Made by a program: the position numbers and the translations under genes. 64,000 nt of DNA, taken from positions 1-64,000 of the forward strand of contig NZ_JAFEWE010000015.1 in NCBI RefSeq assembly GCF_017355785.1. Reading direction: 5' to 3'. Below, piece by piece: positions 31,379 to 40,596 of the stretch. How positions within the stretch are numbered: position 1 is the stretch's first letter; each line of letters begins with the position of its first letter. This DNA is from Desertivirga arenae. Its GTDB lineage: Bacteria; Bacteroidota; Bacteroidia; Sphingobacteriales; Sphingobacteriaceae. The notes beneath the pieces are model-generated. The model was not told the origin of the DNA, did no database searches, and saw nothing but the letters and a program-made list of their open reading frames with translations.

Positions 31379-33133
31379 TTAATCCTGTAAAGAAAGTTTT
31401 TCCCCGATCTGTTGTCTCCACATCGCATAATACAGTCCTTTCTCCTCTATCAATTCTGCGTGACGTCCTGATTCAATAATTTCACCTTTTTCCAATACAA
31501 AGATCTTGTCTGCGTGCATGATCGTTGAAAGACGATGGGCAATCAGGATAGTTATATGATTATTCATATTGGAAACATCACGGATAGTCTTTGTAATTTC
31601 TTCTTCTGTGAGAGAGTCCAGAGCCGAAGTAGCTTCGTCAAACACCAGAATATTAGGTTTCCGAAGTAAAGCCCTTGCTATTGAAAGTCGCTGTTTTTCT
31701 CCCCCGGATACTTTAACACCACCTTCTCCAATCACCGTGTCTAAACCTTTATCAGCTCTGGCTAGCAGATTATGGCAAGCAGCCTTTTGAAGCACCTGCA
31801 TACACTCCTCGTCAATAGCGCCGGGACGTACAAATAATAGATTCTCGCGAATTGTTCCTGAGAATAATTGAGTGTCCTGAGTCACAAAGCCTATCTTCTC
31901 TCGAAGTTCGTCCAGATCGATCTCGGAAGAAGCTATGTTATTATAAAAGATCTGTCCTTCCTGGGGTTGATAAAGGCCCACCAGTAATTTAACCAGCGTT
32001 GTCTTACCAGAGCCCGATGGTCCTACGAAAGCGATTGTTTCTCCCTTTGTTGCATCGAAAGAAATGTTGGTTAAAGCATTTCTCTTCGCCGTGCGATGCT
32101 TAAAACTAACGTCCGAAAACCTGAAATCATTTACATAACTTAAATGCTCCGGCTTTGCAGGCTTAATATCAAGCGGCGTATCAAGGATGGTTTTAAAGTT
32201 ATTAAGCGAAACCTGGGCTTCTCTCCATGTTAAGATCACATTGCCAAGTTCCTGCAGCGGCCCGAAAAGGAAGAAAGAGTAGAACAGGAACGAGAAATAC
32301 TCGCCAGGAGAAATAGCCTTATCAAAGATCAGGATCAAAAGGACAACTACCATTGTACTTCTTACCAAATTTACGGTGGTTCCCTGAACAAAGCTCATAC
32401 TTCTCACATACTTTACCTTCTTCAACTCCAGTCCCAATATTTTGTACGTAGTATTATTCAAACGCTTTATCTCCTGGTCGGCCAAACCCAGACTTTTCAC
32501 CAACTCAATATTACGTAACGATTCGGTTGTGGAACCAGCCAGCGCTGTTGTCTCTCCAACGATCTTCTTTTGTATAGTTTTAATCTTTCGGCTTAAAAGT
32601 AAGCTTACTATAGCTATTACCGGAATTGATGCCAGGTACACTAATGTTACTTTATAGCTTACCGACAAGGAATAGACTATTACGAATACCATTCCTATAA
32701 TACTAACAAAAAGAACACTAATGAATGAGGTTATGAATTTCTCCGAATCTTGCCTAACCTTTTGAAGGATCCCTAATGTTTCTCCGCTACGCTGATCCTC
32801 GAACACCTGATAGGGAAGCTGTAGAGAATGTTCCAATCCGTCAGCATACATCTTCGCACCCACCTTTTGGATAATGATATTGGTAAAATAATCCTGAAAG
32901 TTTTTTGCTATTCTCGAGACCATGGCAGCTCCAATACCTAATCCTACCCATTTTAAAACCCCGGCAATATAAACTGAGCGTTCCAAATGATCCTTCTTCT
33001 CAATAAAGCCGTCGACCACACGACCCGTTATATAAGGATCAAGGAGAGAAAAACCTTGATTTATTGCAGCAAGGAACAAGGCCAGAACAACGACGCCCCT
33101 GTGCTTGCTTAAATAGTTGATGAGTAGTTTCAT
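31379..33133 (-). CDS. ABC transporter, fused permease and ATPase
   Basis: A 584-residue half-transporter of MsbA/LmrA type. The membrane domain covers about residues 1-310 with six helices; the nucleotide-binding domain has Walker A GPSGSGKTTLVKLLVGL near 374, signature VSGGEKQRLSIARALL near 477 and Walker B ILVFDEATSALD after it. It would homodimerise in the inner membrane and export a lipid, drug or peptide; substrate unknown. The downstream small membrane protein may be a partner. Confidence 0.93.
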   Translation of the reverse strand: MKLLINYLSKHRGVVVLALFLAAINQGFSLLDPYITGRVVDGFIEKKDHLERSVYIAGVLKWVGLGIGAAMVSRIAKNFQDYFTNIIIQKVGAKMYADGLEHSLQLPYQVFEDQRSGETLGILQKVRQDSEKFITSFISVLFVSIIGMVFVIVYSLSVSYKVTLVYLASIPVIAIVSLLLSRKIKTIQKKIVGETTALAGSTTESLRNIELVKSLGLADQEIKRLNNTTYKILGLELKKVKYVRSMSFVQGTTVNLVRSTMVVVLLILIFDKAISPGEYFSFLFYSFFLFGPLQELGNVILTWREAQVSLNNFKTILDTPLDIKPAKPEHLSYVNDFRFSDVSFKHRTAKRNALTNISFDATKGETIAFVGPSGSGKTTLVKLLVGLYQPQEGQIFYNNIASSEIDLDELREKIGFVTQDTQLFSGTIRENLLFVRPGAIDEECMQVLQKAACHNLLARADKGLDTVIGEGGVKVSGGEKQRLSIARALLRKPNILVFDEATSALDSLTEEEITKTIRDVSNMNNHITILIAHRLSTIMHADKIFVLEKGEIIESGRHAELIEEKGLYYAMWRQQIGEKLSLQD

Positions 33134-33213
33134 GAATTAAGATTAGAAAGCAGCTTTGATAAATCGGACTATAAGCAATTTTTATAACCCAGTAGCACCG
33201 CCTATAACAAAAA

Positions 33214-33246
33214 TAAAAAAGGGAATGAGTTTAAATATTCATTCCC
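33214..33246 (-). terminator. Terminator after frr
   Basis: GGGAATGA (33221-33228) pairs with TCATTCCC (33239-33246); on the minus strand the stem is followed by TTTTTTATTTTT. It separates frr from the ABC transporter. Confidence 0.85.
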
Positions 33247-33271
33247 TTCAATTTGACTTTGAGATTAAATC

Positions 33272-33835
33272 CTAAACTGTCATGATATCTTTTTCCTTCA
33301 CTTCAGCGTGTTTGTCAACTTTCACGATGTAGCTATCGGTTAATTTCTGAACTTCAGCTTCGCCTACCTTAATTTCGTCTTCAGAAACGCCCTCTGCCTT
33401 CAGCTTCTGTATCTTCGCATTAGTATCCTTGCGAATATTTCTAATAGCGATCTTACCTCTTTCAGCCTCTTCTTTAACTTTCTTTACAAGGTCTTTACGA
33501 CGTTCTTCCGTTAATGGAGGGACATTTAAACGAATAACCGAACCATCATTCTGAGGGTTTAAACCAACATTTGAATCAATGATGGCCTTCTCAATAGCAC
33601 CCAAAATAGATTTTTCCCAAGGTTGAACTACAATGGTGCGAGGGTCAGGAGTGTTTACACTTGCTACTCCGCTTATAGGCGTTGGAGATCCGTAATACTC
33701 TACCATAACTGAATCAAGCATAGCAGGATTCGCTTTCCCTGCCCGAATTTTCACCAGTTCGGCTTCAGTATGAGCAACAGCTTTATCCATTAAGCCTTTA
33801 GCATCATTAAGTTGCTTTTTTATAAGGTCGTTCAT
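33272..33835 (-). CDS. frr: Ribosome recycling factor
   Basis: A 187-residue RRF, which together with EF-G splits post-termination ribosomes. Blocks: AHTEAELVKIRAGKANPAMLDSV, VQPWEKSILGAIEKAIIDSNVGLNPQNDG, and the core LTEERRKDLVKKVKEEAERGKIAIRNIRKD. Length is normal. It follows pyrH (99 bp gap), the pairing conserved in most bacteria, and ends at a terminator. Confidence 0.97.
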   Translation of the reverse strand: MNDLIKKQLNDAKGLMDKAVAHTEAELVKIRAGKANPAMLDSVMVEYYGSPTPISGVASVNTPDPRTIVVQPWEKSILGAIEKAIIDSNVGLNPQNDGSVIRLNVPPLTEERRKDLVKKVKEEAERGKIAIRNIRKDTNAKIQKLKAEGVSEDEIKVGEAEVQKLTDSYIVKVDKHAEVKEKDIMTV

Positions 33836-33934
33836 ATTGTTATTCTAATTTTGGCAAAACTAAAAAATCTTATCAAGTTGCTGGTATATCAAATAGTATT
33901 TGATCCGCACAACAAAAAAAAGCTGGCTGCTTTA

Positions 33935-34642
33935 CTAACCTTTAACCAAGGTTCCAATATGTTCGCCATTTGCAATCCGCATAAAATTGCCTGGCTTATT
34001 CATATCAAATACAATGATCGGCAGTTTATTTTCCTGACAAAGAGTAAAGGCAGTCATATCCATTACGCTAAGGTTTTTGTCATAAACTTCCTGAAAAGTA
34101 ATTTCATCATAACGAGTAGCCGAAGGATCTTTTTCAGGGTCTGCGGTATAAATTCCGTCTACCCGGGTTCCTTTTAATACCACATCAGCCTGAACTTCAA
34201 TGGCCCTTAAGGAAGCGCAAGTATCAGTTGTGAAGTATGGGTTACCAGTTCCAGCTCCAAAAATTACAATACGCGCCTTTTCAAGATGACGAACTGCTCT
34301 TCTGCGGATAAATGGTTCACAGATTTGCTCCATTTTTATTGCTGTCATCAAGCGCGTTTTCACACTTAATTTCTCTAGTGCATCTTGTAAAGCCATTGAA
34401 TTGATGACGGTAGCAAGCATACCCATGTAATCAGCCTGAACTCTGTCCATACCTGATTTTTCTGCGCTTAAACCACGGAAAATGTTTCCCCCGCCAATCA
34501 CGATTGCTATTTCTATACCTTGATCGTGAACAGCCTTGATGTCTTTGGCATATTGCAAAACACGGTCACTATCTATACCGTATTGCTTGTCGCCCATTAA
34601 AGATTCACCGCTAAGTTTTAAAAGGATTCGCTTGTACTTCAT
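33935..34642 (-). CDS. pyrH: UMP kinase
   Basis: A 235-residue PyrH, hexameric UMP kinase of the amino-acid-kinase fold. Start [59 protein letters not shown] and [17 protein letters not shown] are diagnostic. CAAAAATA at 34659-34666 gives a minus-strand -7 candidate 16 bp upstream, and a terminator lies further upstream after tsf, so pyrH-frr is its own unit. Confidence 0.97.
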   Translation of the reverse strand: MKYKRILLKLSGESLMGDKQYGIDSDRVLQYAKDIKAVHDQGIEIAIVIGGGNIFRGLSAEKSGMDRVQADYMGMLATVINSMALQDALEKLSVKTRLMTAIKMEQICEPFIRRRAVRHLEKARIVIFGAGTGNPYFTTDTCASLRAIEVQADVVLKGTRVDGIYTADPEKDPSATRYDEITFQEVYDKNLSVMDMTAFTLCQENKLPIIVFDMNKPGNFMRIANGEHIGTLVKG

Positions 34643-34789
34643 TAATAGAGAAATTTGCCAAAAATAGCAAAAAGTTCGGATTGAGAACGGTGGATTGCAG
34701 AATTGGAACTTTTAAATGGCGTAAAAAAGCCTGGAAGCACTTAGAAAGCGTATGTCGGTTTAGCACTCGGATCAAGAATAACCCAAAAA

Positions 34790-34820
34790 CAAAAAATCCC
34801 TGCTGTTAATCAGCAGGGAT
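34790..34820 (-). terminator. Terminator after tsf
   Basis: ATCCCTGCTG (34796-34805) and CAGCAGGGAT (34811-34820) form a perfect 10-bp stem; on the minus strand TTTTTTGTTTTT follows. It ends the rplM-rpsI-rpsB-tsf operon. Confidence 0.92.
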
Positions 34821-34869
34821 CTCATATTTTTATTTAATTCAAGCCTAACAGCCAAGAAAGAATTAAAAT

Positions 34870-35709
34870 TTAAGCACCTAATTGAACGCGTTTGAAAGCA
34901 GTTACAGTTAAGCCTTTAGAAACTCCATCAAGGAATTGAGCAATTGATTTAGAAGAATCTTTAACGAACTCCTGGTTCAATAAGGTAGACTCCTTGTAGA
35001 ACTTGTTAAGTTTACCAGCAGCAATCTTCTCAACCATTTCTTCTGGTTTACCTTCAGCACGGATCTGCTCTTTAGCGATCTCAAGCTCACGCTCGATAGT
35101 ACGTGCATCAACATCACCTTTGTCAATAGCAACCGGGTTCATAGCAGCAATTTGCATTGCAACGTCTTTACCAGCTTCCTCGGCACCAGCAGCATCAGCG
35201 CTCAAAGCTACTAATACACCTAAACGATAGTTACCGTGGATGTAAGCAATAACCTTCTCACCAGAAACAGTCTCGAATTTAGAAACACCAATTTTCTCAC
35301 CGATTTTACCAGTTTGATCTAAGATAAGATCAGAAAGTTTAGATCCATTTAAATCAAGCGCTGTAAGATCATCTACAGATGCTGGATTTTGCTCAATTGC
35401 CAAATCAGCAATACTGTTAGCAAAAGCGATAAAATCAGCATTCTTAGCTACGAAGTCAGTTTCGCAGTTAACTTCAACAACAATACCACGTTTGCCATCT
35501 GCTGTAGTTTTAGCGATAACAACACCTTCGTTAGACTCGCGGTCCTGACGGCTTGCAGCTACTTTAGCACCTTTTTTACGTAGGTAGTCAATAGCAGCTT
35601 CAAAATCACCATTAGCTTCGATCAAAGCTTTTTTGCAATCCATCATACCTGCACCTGTTTGCTGGCGCAGTTTATTTACGTCTGATGCAGAAATTTGTAC
35701 TGTAGACAT
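34870..35709 (-). CDS. tsf: Elongation factor Ts
   Basis: A 279-residue EF-Ts, nucleotide exchange factor for EF-Tu. N-terminal UBA-like region LRQQTGAGMMDCKKALIEAN, then IDYLRKKGAKVAASRQDRESNEG and the core EVNCETDFVAKNADFIAFAN. Normal length for the phylum. It is the last gene of the operon; a hairpin sits in the 133-bp space between rpsB and tsf, which might set the ratio of the two products. Confidence 0.97.
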   Translation of the reverse strand: MSTVQISASDVNKLRQQTGAGMMDCKKALIEANGDFEAAIDYLRKKGAKVAASRQDRESNEGVVIAKTTADGKRGIVVEVNCETDFVAKNADFIAFANSIADLAIEQNPASVDDLTALDLNGSKLSDLILDQTGKIGEKIGVSKFETVSGEKVIAYIHGNYRLGVLVALSADAAGAEEAGKDVAMQIAAMNPVAIDKGDVDARTIERELEIAKEQIRAEGKPEEMVEKIAAGKLNKFYKESTLLNQEFVKDSSKSIAQFLDGVSKGLTVTAFKRVQLGA

Positions 35710-35731
35710 TTCTTTTTTTGTTTAAATTTCA

Positions 35732-35757
35732 AAGCCTCCGCCTTAAGGCGAAGGCTT
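35732..35757 (-). other. Hairpin between rpsB and tsf
   Basis: AAGCCTCCGCC (35732-35742) and GGCGAAGGCTT (35747-35757) pair with one C-A mismatch around a TTAA loop. No U-tract follows in the sense direction. It could modulate read-through or mRNA stability between rpsB and tsf. Confidence 0.65.
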
Positions 35758-35842
35758 GATAAATTATGTTATTTAAAATAATCTCCTTATTAAGGAATAG
35801 TAAACATTGCCATTCTGCCCTTTAAGGGGCTGAGAACTTTGC

Positions 35843-36652
35843 TTACTCTGCAGAACCTTCGCCCGCTTCAGCTGCTACTTTTGGCTCAGGACGTGCTTCA
35901 CCTCCGTTGTCAATTTTAGCTTTTGCTGATGCTGCTTCCTTTTCAGCTTCGTCTTCTTTCTCGCGTTTACGCTCGTCTAGACCTTCCTGAATAGCTCTTA
36001 TGATAATGTCTGTGATCAATTGAATTGATTTTGTAGCATCATCATTCGCTGGGATTGGGAAGTCGATATTAGAAGGATCAGAGTTAGTATCTACCATTGC
36101 AAAAGTAGGTACGTTTAACTTTAATGCTTCAGTAACTGCAATGTGTTCTTTCTTAACGTCAACGATAAATAATGCTGCAGGAAGACGGTTCAAATCAGCA
36201 ATACCACCTAAAAGGGTTTCTAATTTGATACGCTCACGCTGAATCATTAATTTTTCTTTCTTAGAAAGAACGTCAAAAGTTCCGTCTTTAGTCATCTTGT
36301 CGATGTTAGACATCTTTTTGATCGACTTACGAACAGTCGCAAAGTTAGTTAACATACCACCTAACCAACGCTCAGTTACGAAAGGCATGTTCACTGATTT
36401 TGCCTGAGCCGCTACGATATCCTTAGCTTGTTTCTTGGTAGCTACGAATAATACTTTGCGTCCGGATTTAACGATTTGTTTGATAGCTGCAGCAGCTTCT
36501 TCCAATTTCGTTAAAGTTTTATTTAAATCTATAATGTGGATGCCATTACGCTCCATGAAAATGTATTGAGACATTTTCGGATCCCATTTACGGGTAAGGT
36601 GACCGAAGTGTACACCTGCATCCAATAATTCCTGATATGTTGCTCTAGCCAT
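35843..36652 (-). CDS. rpsB: 30S ribosomal protein uS2
   Basis: A 269-residue uS2. N-terminus LLDAGVHFGHLTRKWDPKMSQYIFMERNGIHIIDLNKT is characteristic, as are TERWLGGMLTNFATVRKSI and VDTNSDPSNIDFPIPANDDA. The Lys/Glu/Ala-rich C-terminal tail of about 40 residues is longer than in E. coli, as usual in Bacteroidota. It is preceded by AAGGAGG with an 8-nt spacing to the ATG, a perfect Shine-Dalgarno, which is uncommon in this phylum. Confidence 0.97.
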   Translation of the reverse strand: MARATYQELLDAGVHFGHLTRKWDPKMSQYIFMERNGIHIIDLNKTLTKLEEAAAAIKQIVKSGRKVLFVATKKQAKDIVAAQAKSVNMPFVTERWLGGMLTNFATVRKSIKKMSNIDKMTKDGTFDVLSKKEKLMIQRERIKLETLLGGIADLNRLPAALFIVDVKKEHIAVTEALKLNVPTFAMVDTNSDPSNIDFPIPANDDATKSIQLITDIIIRAIQEGLDERKREKEDEAEKEAASAKAKIDNGGEARPEPKVAAEAGEGSAE

Positions 36653-36660
36653 TGTTTGGT

Positions 36661-36667
36661 CCTCCTT
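36661..36667 (-). promoter_or_regulatory. Full Shine-Dalgarno site of rpsB
   Basis: On the minus strand AAGGAGG lies 8 nt before the rpsB ATG, a perfect complement of the usual anti-SD. Most genes in this window, including tsf, frr and pyrH, have none. Confidence 0.85.
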
Positions 36668-36670
36668 AAA

Positions 36671-37057
36671 TTAACGTTTACTAAATTGAAATCTACGACG
36701 AGCTTTTCTACGTCCTGGTTTTTTACGCTCAACCATTCTGTCATCACGGGTCATTAACCCTTTAGCTCTTAATCCTGATTTCGATTCAGGGTTTAATTCA
36801 ACGATCGCTTTTGCAATAGCTAAACGAACAGCTTCCGCTTGTCCTTTAACACCACCACCAGCAACATTAACATTCACATCAAATTTACTGTTGTTACCAG
36901 AAACTTCGATAGATTGATTAACGATGTACTGAAGAGGAAGGGTTGGGAAGTATTCTTTATAATCTTTACCGTTTACGGTAATGTTGCCGCTTCCATCAGT
37001 TAAGTAGATACGAGCAACTGCAGTTTTTCTTCTGCCTGAAGTGTTAGTAGTTGACAT
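36671..37057 (-). CDS. rpsI: 30S ribosomal protein uS9
   Basis: A 128-residue uS9 with the family start TSGRRKTAVARIYLTDGSGN, the middle VAGGGVKGQAEAVRLAIAKA and the C-terminal tail KKPGRRKARRRFQFSKR, whose SKR end reaches the P site of the ribosome. It lies 16 bp after rplM and 18 bp before rpsB. AAGGAG (37071 to 37066 on the minus strand) stands 8 nt before the ATG, a second strong Shine-Dalgarno in this operon. Confidence 0.98.
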   Translation of the reverse strand: MSTTNTSGRRKTAVARIYLTDGSGNITVNGKDYKEYFPTLPLQYIVNQSIEVSGNNSKFDVNVNVAGGGVKGQAEAVRLAIAKAIVELNPESKSGLRAKGLMTRDDRMVERKKPGRRKARRRFQFSKR

Positions 37058-37065
37058 TTCTTTTT

Positions 37066-37071
37066 CTCCTT
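37066..37071 (-). promoter_or_regulatory. Shine-Dalgarno site of rpsI
   Basis: AAGGAG on the minus strand, 8 nt before the rpsI ATG, the same spacing as at rpsB. Confidence 0.8.
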
Positions 37072-37073
37072 AA

Positions 37074-37517
37074 TTAAAGTTTGATTGCTTTTGGATTTTG
37101 TGCTGCATGAGGATGCTCGCTTCCTGCGTAAACATGAAGATTACCGAACAAAGCACGACCTAAACGATTTTTAGGTAACATACCACGAACAGCTTTCTCA
37201 ATGATTCTTTGAGGATGCTTAGCTAGCAACTCTTTTGGAGAAACGAAACGCTGACCACCTGGATAACCTGTGTAACGAACATAAACTTTGTCGCCTAGTT
37301 TGTTACCAGTCAGTTTAACCTTGTCTGCATTAATAACGATAACGTTATCACCGCAGTCTACGTTTGGGGTGAATGTAGGCTTGTGTTTTCCTCTGATGAT
37401 CATTGCGATCTTAGAAGACAAGCGCCCCAAAATCTCGCCCTGTGCGTCAACAACTACCCATTCTTTGTTAACGGTCTTTTTGTTGGCAGAGACAGTTTTG
37501 TAACTTAACGTATTCAC
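37074..37517 (-). CDS. rplM: 50S ribosomal protein uL13
   Basis: A 147-residue uL13, first gene of the rplM-rpsI-rpsB-tsf operon. Blocks: KEWVVVDAQGEILGRLSSKIA, IIRGKHKPTFTPNVDCGDNV, VKLTGNKLGDKVYVRYTGYPGG and the C-terminal MLPKNRLGRALFGNLHVYAG. The start codon is GTG at 37517, which gives the standard N-terminus MNTLSYKT; there is no ATG in its place. A well-formed promoter lies about 55 bp upstream. Confidence 0.97.
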   Translation of the reverse strand: MNTLSYKTVSANKKTVNKEWVVVDAQGEILGRLSSKIAMIIRGKHKPTFTPNVDCGDNVIVINADKVKLTGNKLGDKVYVRYTGYPGGQRFVSPKELLAKHPQRIIEKAVRGMLPKNRLGRALFGNLHVYAGSEHPHAAQNPKAIKL

Positions 37518-37571
37518 TTGCTTGAAATTAAATTAATTAAACAATATAGTATACCCCTTAAATTGGGACTG

Positions 37572-37601
37572 CAAAGATAGGTCAAATAATTTAATAGTCA
37601 A
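37572..37601 (-). promoter_or_regulatory. Promoter of the rplM-rpsI-rpsB-tsf operon
   Basis: On the minus strand TATCTTTG (37579 to 37572) matches TAnnTTTG exactly and TTG (37601 to 37599) lies 19 bp upstream, the consensus spacing for this phylum. Confidence 0.78.
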
Positions 37602-37663
37602 GGGGTTGAAGAGAAAAAAATTACAGGCGAATAAATTAACTGGCTGCAACAGAAACTATATAT

Positions 37664-37701
37664 AAAAGAGAAGGGCTCGCATTAGCGAGCCCTTCTCTTT
37701 T
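37664..37701. terminator. Terminator after the OmpA-family gene
   Basis: A perfect 17-bp inverted repeat: AAAAGAGAAGGGCTCGC (37664-37680), loop ATTA, GCGAGCCCTTCTCTTTT (37685-37701). Transcription of the porin gene comes from the right; the 3' arm supplies four U. The strongest stem in the window. Confidence 0.9.
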
Positions 37702-37742
37702 ATCGGGCAATGCCCTGTTTAATAATACGCTTATATACAGTA

Positions 37743-39035
37743 TTATTTTTGTTTGATCTCAACACGACGGTTTTTGATACGTCCTTCTTCTGTAGCATTA
37801 GAAGTCATAGGACGGCTTTCACCGTAAGCTTTAGTAGAGATACGGTTTGCATCAACACCAGAGTTCACTAAGTAAGTTTTTACAGAGTTAGCTCTGTCGC
37901 GAGACAAGTTCAAGTTGTAAGCTTCAGTACCTTCTGCAGAAGCGTGACCATCTAATTGTACTTTAGAAGCAGAGTTTCCACGTAATTCAGAAGAAATTCT
38001 ATCTAAAGTTGGGTAAGATGAAGTTTTAAGTACTGAACTGTCAAATTCAAACTGGATGATGTTACCAGCACCAGAAGCTGCTAAGGAATCAGCTGAAGGG
38101 AATTTGATTGTACGACCAGAACCATCAACAACAGCACCAGCAGCGCTATTTGGCTCTTTGTCGAATTTATCAGACACTCCGTCACCATCAGCATCAGCAG
38201 AAAGTTGGTTAACAGTGTTCTCTAAAGTGCTTACGCGAGTCTTTAAAGCTTCAACTTCTTGACGTAAAGTAGGATCTTTTAATTCATCATACATTACAGC
38301 AATTGGGTTTGTCCACTGTAAGCTTGGTTTTGATTTGCTTCCTAAAGTAAATTCAAGACCTGCATAACCGTAAGACCATTTGTCTTTGTTAGACGCTCCA
38401 TTTTTCCAGGTACGGTCTAAGTTATCAGCATCCAGGAAGTTAACATCATAACCTAAGTTTAATGCAATACCTTCGCTTAACTTAACATTAGCACCCACAC
38501 CTACTGGAATGAAAAGCTCATTTCTGCTTACGTTATCATCTGGTTTGTAATTAGCTAATCCAGCACCAGCCTGAACGAAGAAACCTAAGTTTCTGGTTCT
38601 GCTTAAGAAAGAAACCGTACCTACATTAGCTACTCCCTTTAAAGAGATCGCGTAGTGTAATTCAGTGTCAAAAGAACTTGGTTGTCCTGCTTGTGGAGTC
38701 CTACCGTCGTTATTATCAAATTTACCCTGTAAGTTTCCACGGTGGAAATCTAATTTAGCTGCAAATGATGGAGCGAATTGCTTTTTGATGAAAGCACCAT
38801 AACCAAAATTCATCTCCCAATCTGCATAATCATTGGTTCCGAAAGGTGCTATCGGAGCTAAAACACCTCCGTTAATACCAATAGACCATGTTCTGTACTG
38901 GCTAGCGCCACCAAACACCGTGGTAGCGGAGCTTGAAGTAGTTGCAGTCGTAGTTTCTTGTGCTGAAGCAGTAGTGATACCTGCTAGAGCTAAACTAGAA
39001 ACCGCAAAAACTTTCCTTAATGTAGAATAATTCAT
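37743..39035 (-). CDS. OmpA-family outer-membrane protein
   Basis: A 430-residue porin-like protein. A signal peptide (VFAVSSLALAGITTASAQ) precedes a beta-barrel of about residues 45-255 with alternating aromatic strands (LGFFVQAGAGLANY, SYGYAGLEFTLG). A short coiled linker (LRQEVEALKTRVSTLENTVNQL) and a calcium-binding-like DADGDGVSDKFDKEP follow, then the OmpA_C peptidoglycan-binding domain from about residue 315 (FDSSVLKTSSYPTLD, LDGHASAEGTEAYNLNLSRDRA, GESRPMTSNATEEGRIKNRRVEI). It anchors the outer membrane to the wall. A consensus promoter and a 17-bp terminator indicate strong, monocistronic expression. Confidence 0.94.
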   Translation of the reverse strand: MNYSTLRKVFAVSSLALAGITTASAQETTTATTSSSATTVFGGASQYRTWSIGINGGVLAPIAPFGTNDYADWEMNFGYGAFIKKQFAPSFAAKLDFHRGNLQGKFDNNDGRTPQAGQPSSFDTELHYAISLKGVANVGTVSFLSRTRNLGFFVQAGAGLANYKPDDNVSRNELFIPVGVGANVKLSEGIALNLGYDVNFLDADNLDRTWKNGASNKDKWSYGYAGLEFTLGSKSKPSLQWTNPIAVMYDELKDPTLRQEVEALKTRVSTLENTVNQLSADADGDGVSDKFDKEPNSAAGAVVDGSGRTIKFPSADSLAASGAGNIIQFEFDSSVLKTSSYPTLDRISSELRGNSASKVQLDGHASAEGTEAYNLNLSRDRANSVKTYLVNSGVDANRISTKAYGESRPMTSNATEEGRIKNRRVEIKQK

Positions 39036-39083
39036 GCTGCGTTTTTTTTAAGGTTAAACAATTTTTAATTGTGTAATTTTTTA

Positions 39084-39114
39084 CAAAAATAAATATAAGT
39101 TTGATTTCACCAAA
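39084..39114 (-). promoter_or_regulatory. Consensus promoter of the OmpA-family gene
   Basis: On the minus strand TTTG (39114 to 39111), 19 bp, then TATTTTTG (39091 to 39084), both exact matches to the Bacteroidota -33/-7 consensus. The 5' leader would be about 45 nt. Confidence 0.82.
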
Positions 39115-39196
39115 TCAACCAAATACCGTTCCATTTTCTTAGGCTTTAAACAAGATCTTTATAGAATGGTTTGCAGTTTAATAAATTTGTCATAGC

Positions 39197-40486
39197 ATGA
39201 AATATCCTCCTTTAGATAAAAAGCTCTTTCAAAACAATCGCTACAATTATATTAATTTACTGAAAAGCAACTCAATAGCTATCTTTAATTCCAATGATGA
39301 ATTCCCCCGGAGCGGTGATCAAAATTTTCCATTTAAACAGAATAGTGATATTTTTTATTTGTCAGGAATTGATCAGGAGCAAACAATATTGCTTTTATAC
39401 CCAGATTGTCCAAATCCTCTATACCGGGAAGTCCTGTTTTTAAGACAAACAAATGACCATATTGCTGTATGGGAAGGATACAAATACACCAAACAGCAAG
39501 CTAAAGAAACATCTGGAATAGAACATATTCTTTGGATTGAGGACTTTTGGAATGTCTTTAATAGCATAATTCATTATGCTGACGCCATATATTTAAATAC
39601 AAATGAGAATGATCGTTCTGAAAATGCCGTTCCCTATCGCGATCTACGCTTTATCCACGACCTTCAATTTAAATTTCCTTTACATCATTACGAACGATCA
39701 GCTCCTTTATTAAGAACGTTAAGAGCAAGAAAATCCTCTTTTGAAGTCGACTTAACAAGAAAGGCCTGTCAAATAACTCGTGATGCCTTTATAAGGGTAC
39801 TTAAATTTGTGAAGCCAGGTGTGAAAGAATATGAAATAGAGGCAGAGATAATTCACGAATTTATCAGACAAGGAGCCACAGGCCATGCCTATAGTCCCAT
39901 AATTGCATCTGGTGCTAATGCTAACATCTTGCATTACAACGATAACAATCAGATATGCAAAGATGGTGAAGTGATCCTTTTTGACTTTGCTGCCGAGTAT
40001 GCTAATTATAATGCAGACCTAAGTCGTTCTATTCCGGTCAATGGCAAATTCTCTAAAAGACAAAAAGACGTTTACAACGCAGTTCTGCGAGTATTCAAAG
40101 AAGCAAAAAAAATGCTTGTGCCAGGAACGATCTGGAACGAATACCATACAGAGGTAGGAAAAATAATGGAAAGTGAATTAATCGGCCTTGGGCTACTCAA
40201 TAAGTTCGAAGTAGAGAAACAGGACGTTAAGATGCCTTTATATAAGAAGTACTTTATGCATGGCACCTCTCATCATCTTGGACTAGACGTACATGATTTT
40301 GCTGGCAGGTATACTCCGTTTGAGGAAGGAAACATTCTCACCTGTGAACCCGGCATATATATTAGGGAAGAGGGACTAGGAATCAGACTGGAGAATGATA
40401 TCTTATTAACAGGTAATGGCAATATTGACTTAATGGCAGACATTCCTCTCGAAGCAGAGGAAATTGAAGAGTTGATGAATACTTAA
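39197..40486 (+). CDS. pepP: Xaa-Pro aminopeptidase (aminopeptidase P), M24B
   Basis: A 429-residue aminopeptidase P, which removes N-terminal residues before proline. The N-terminal AMP_N domain runs to about residue 170 (FPRSGDQNFPFKQNSDIFYLSG); the creatinase-fold catalytic domain follows. Metal ligands are readable: D in ILFDFAAEY, D in ADLSRSIP, H in HGTSHHLGLDVHD, E in LTCEPGIYI and E in RLENDILL. No signal peptide, so cytosolic. TAAATTTG at 39182-39189 is a -7 candidate just upstream. Confidence 0.93.
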   Translation: MKYPPLDKKLFQNNRYNYINLLKSNSIAIFNSNDEFPRSGDQNFPFKQNSDIFYLSGIDQEQTILLLYPDCPNPLYREVLFLRQTNDHIAVWEGYKYTKQQAKETSGIEHILWIEDFWNVFNSIIHYADAIYLNTNENDRSENAVPYRDLRFIHDLQFKFPLHHYERSAPLLRTLRARKSSFEVDLTRKACQITRDAFIRVLKFVKPGVKEYEIEAEIIHEFIRQGATGHAYSPIIASGANANILHYNDNNQICKDGEVILFDFAAEYANYNADLSRSIPVNGKFSKRQKDVYNAVLRVFKEAKKMLVPGTIWNEYHTEVGKIMESELIGLGLLNKFEVEKQDVKMPLYKKYFMHGTSHHLGLDVHDFAGRYTPFEEGNILTCEPGIYIREEGLGIRLENDILLTGNGNIDLMADIPLEAEEIEELMNT

Positions 40487-40596
40487 TGGTTTATACACCT
40501 TAGAAAGCAAAAAAGATGGATAATTATCGAAATATGCACGATTAATATTTACTTTGCAAACCAGGCTTTAAACGAACATTAAGCCTTTAGCTACAT

